Translations under genes and position numbers: made by a program
Shown: piece by piece, positions 6,979 through 7,515 of the stretch
How the letters are laid out: every line of letters begins with the position of its first letter
Numbering within the stretch: the first letter of the stretch is position 1
Notes under the pieces: model-generated
What the model saw: only the letters and a program-made list of their open reading frames with translations
The model's database searches: none
Told to the model about the DNA's origin: nothing
Assembly: GCA_018333845.1 (NCBI GenBank)
Contig: JAGXSK010000380.1
Coordinates: 1 to 7,515 of the forward strand
Length of the DNA: 7,515 nucleotides
Source of the DNA: Clostridia bacterium
GTDB taxonomy: Bacteria > Bacillota > DSM-16504 > Desulfitibacterales > Desulfitibacteraceae
Reading direction: 5' to 3'

Positions 6979-7007
6979 ATTATACTTCGGCACCAATACA
7001 ATATTTC
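6979..7007 (-). promoter_or_regulatory. Possible promoter of the GerMN gene
   Basis: A TATAAT lies at 6984-6979 on the minus strand, about 35 nt before the ATG at 6944. There is no good housekeeping -35 about 17 nt upstream. A GAAATATT at 7007-7000 gives a loose resemblance to a sporulation sigma-E type arrangement (ATATT about 13 nt before an AGTATAAT), but the match is partial and should be treated as a hint. Confidence 0.25.
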
Positions 7008-7061
7008 CTGCTAAATTACTAAATGGATTATTTATTATTATATGGTAATATTTTGAAGTTT

Positions 7062-7515
7062 TTAGTGTTTAATTGTTTTGCAGTTTTGTTTAATCTGTTT
7101 ATAAAGGACAGCCAAGATAATAAATGCACCTGCATAACCAAAGATAGGGTAAAAATGTCCTATAAGATTGCCAAATCCTAAAAATGATACTGGCAGGGCC
7201 AGGAAAACAATAGCTGCAGATAAAGTATTTCCTTTGATTCTAAATAAGGGACCAAGCCTGGTAATTAATCCAAAGCCATTGGCAACTGCAGTTGTTAGCA
7301 TGGCACTAAGCATTGCCAATGAATACAACATGCTTAGCCTGCTGCCAAGGTTTTCTGTTAAATATAGCATTGGAATTTCTGCTGTTAGAATTTTTGGCCA
7401 AAATAACTGCATTGCGTATACCATTATTAGTCCTATGAATCCCAAAAATACTCCCCCTAGAAAAACTCCTCCAATACCATCCTTTAATCTATAATAATCT
7501 ATTGATGTTAGGATT
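7062..7515 (-). CDS. YkvI-family-like membrane protein, C-terminal part
   Basis: The reading frame is open to the window edge, so the gene starts outside; 150 C-terminal codons are visible and the stop is TAA (7064-7062). A TTG at 7445 is only an internal codon: 23 further sense codons precede it in frame (ILTSIDYYRLKDGIGG and on). Hydrophobicity suggests about four membrane helices: one from the Gly-rich GIGGVFLGG to about MQLFW, one around LSMLYSLAMLSAMLTTAVANGFG, and two in the last 60 residues (SAAIVFLALPVSFLGFG and YPIFGYAGAFIILAVLY), followed by a basic tail. The TTAVANGFG and FGNLIGHFYPIFGYAG stretches resemble the C-terminal end of the uncharacterised YkvI membrane proteins, which are distantly transporter-like. 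The family call rests on recalled resemblance of a partial sequence; the substrate is unknown. No terminator was seen before the next gene. Confidence 0.7.
   Translation of the reverse strand, partial: ILTSIDYYRLKDGIGGVFLGGVFLGFIGLIMVYAMQLFWPKILTAEIPMLYLTENLGSRLSMLYSLAMLSAMLTTAVANGFGLITRLGPLFRIKGNTLSAAIVFLALPVSFLGFGNLIGHFYPIFGYAGAFIILAVLYKQIKQNCKTIKH

Noticed and set aside
6945..7001. Longer N-terminus for the GerMN lipoprotein, starting at the ATG at 7001
   Set aside because: The extra 19 residues precede a perfect lipoprotein signal peptide and overlap the likely promoter and ribosome site; the ATG at 6944 has AAGGAG at good spacing.
180..7515. A selenoprotein gene interrupted by an in-frame UGA
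   Set aside because: The genes are full length for their families and end in TAA or TAG, except selA, which ends in TGA TGA at its normal C-terminus; no protein is split by a UGA.

Overview
The window looks like a low-to-moderate GC Clostridia-type Firmicute chromosome. The signs are Gram-positive lipoproteins with clear lipoboxes, AAGGAG-type ribosome binding sites, a GerMN-domain lipoprotein as found in spore-formers and relatives, and a SelB of Moorella-like length (635 aa). I cannot name the genus. All genes lie on the minus strand, so the transcription order runs from high to low coordinates.

In that order the layout is: (1) 7515-7062, the C-terminal part of a polytopic membrane protein, probably of the YkvI family, running off the window edge; (2) 6944-5946, a lipoprotein with two GerMN domains, closed by a good intrinsic terminator that overlaps its stop codon; (3) 5818-4634, an M24-family (Xaa-Pro aminopeptidase/prolidase-like) metallopeptidase with all five metal ligands; (4) 4519-3626, a DUF4349 lipoprotein with a C-terminal membrane segment; (5) 3488-2094, selA; (6) 2087-180, selB; (7) 57-1, the 5' part of selC, the UCA-anticodon selenocysteine tRNA, cut by the window edge.

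The core of the window is the selenocysteine machinery. selC encodes tRNA-Sec. SelA converts seryl-tRNA-Sec to selenocysteyl-tRNA-Sec using selenophosphate. SelB, a specialised elongation factor, carries it to UGA codons marked by a SECIS hairpin. selA and selB are separated by 6 nt and form one transcription unit. selC has its own near-consensus promoter (TTGAAA-17-TATAAT). selD, which makes selenophosphate, is not in the window, and neither is any recognisable selenoprotein.

Most of the window is ordinary conserved chromosome. The points worth a second look are small: a perfect 11-bp-arm palindrome overlapping a putative selA promoter, the same-frame junction of selA and selB across tandem UGA codons, a wobble-rich tRNA-Sec D stem, a 12-bp palindrome upstream of the DUF4349 gene, and start-codon corrections for the two lipoproteins. 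No gap between genes exceeds 300 bases, and I saw no insertion sequence, CRISPR array or phage gene.
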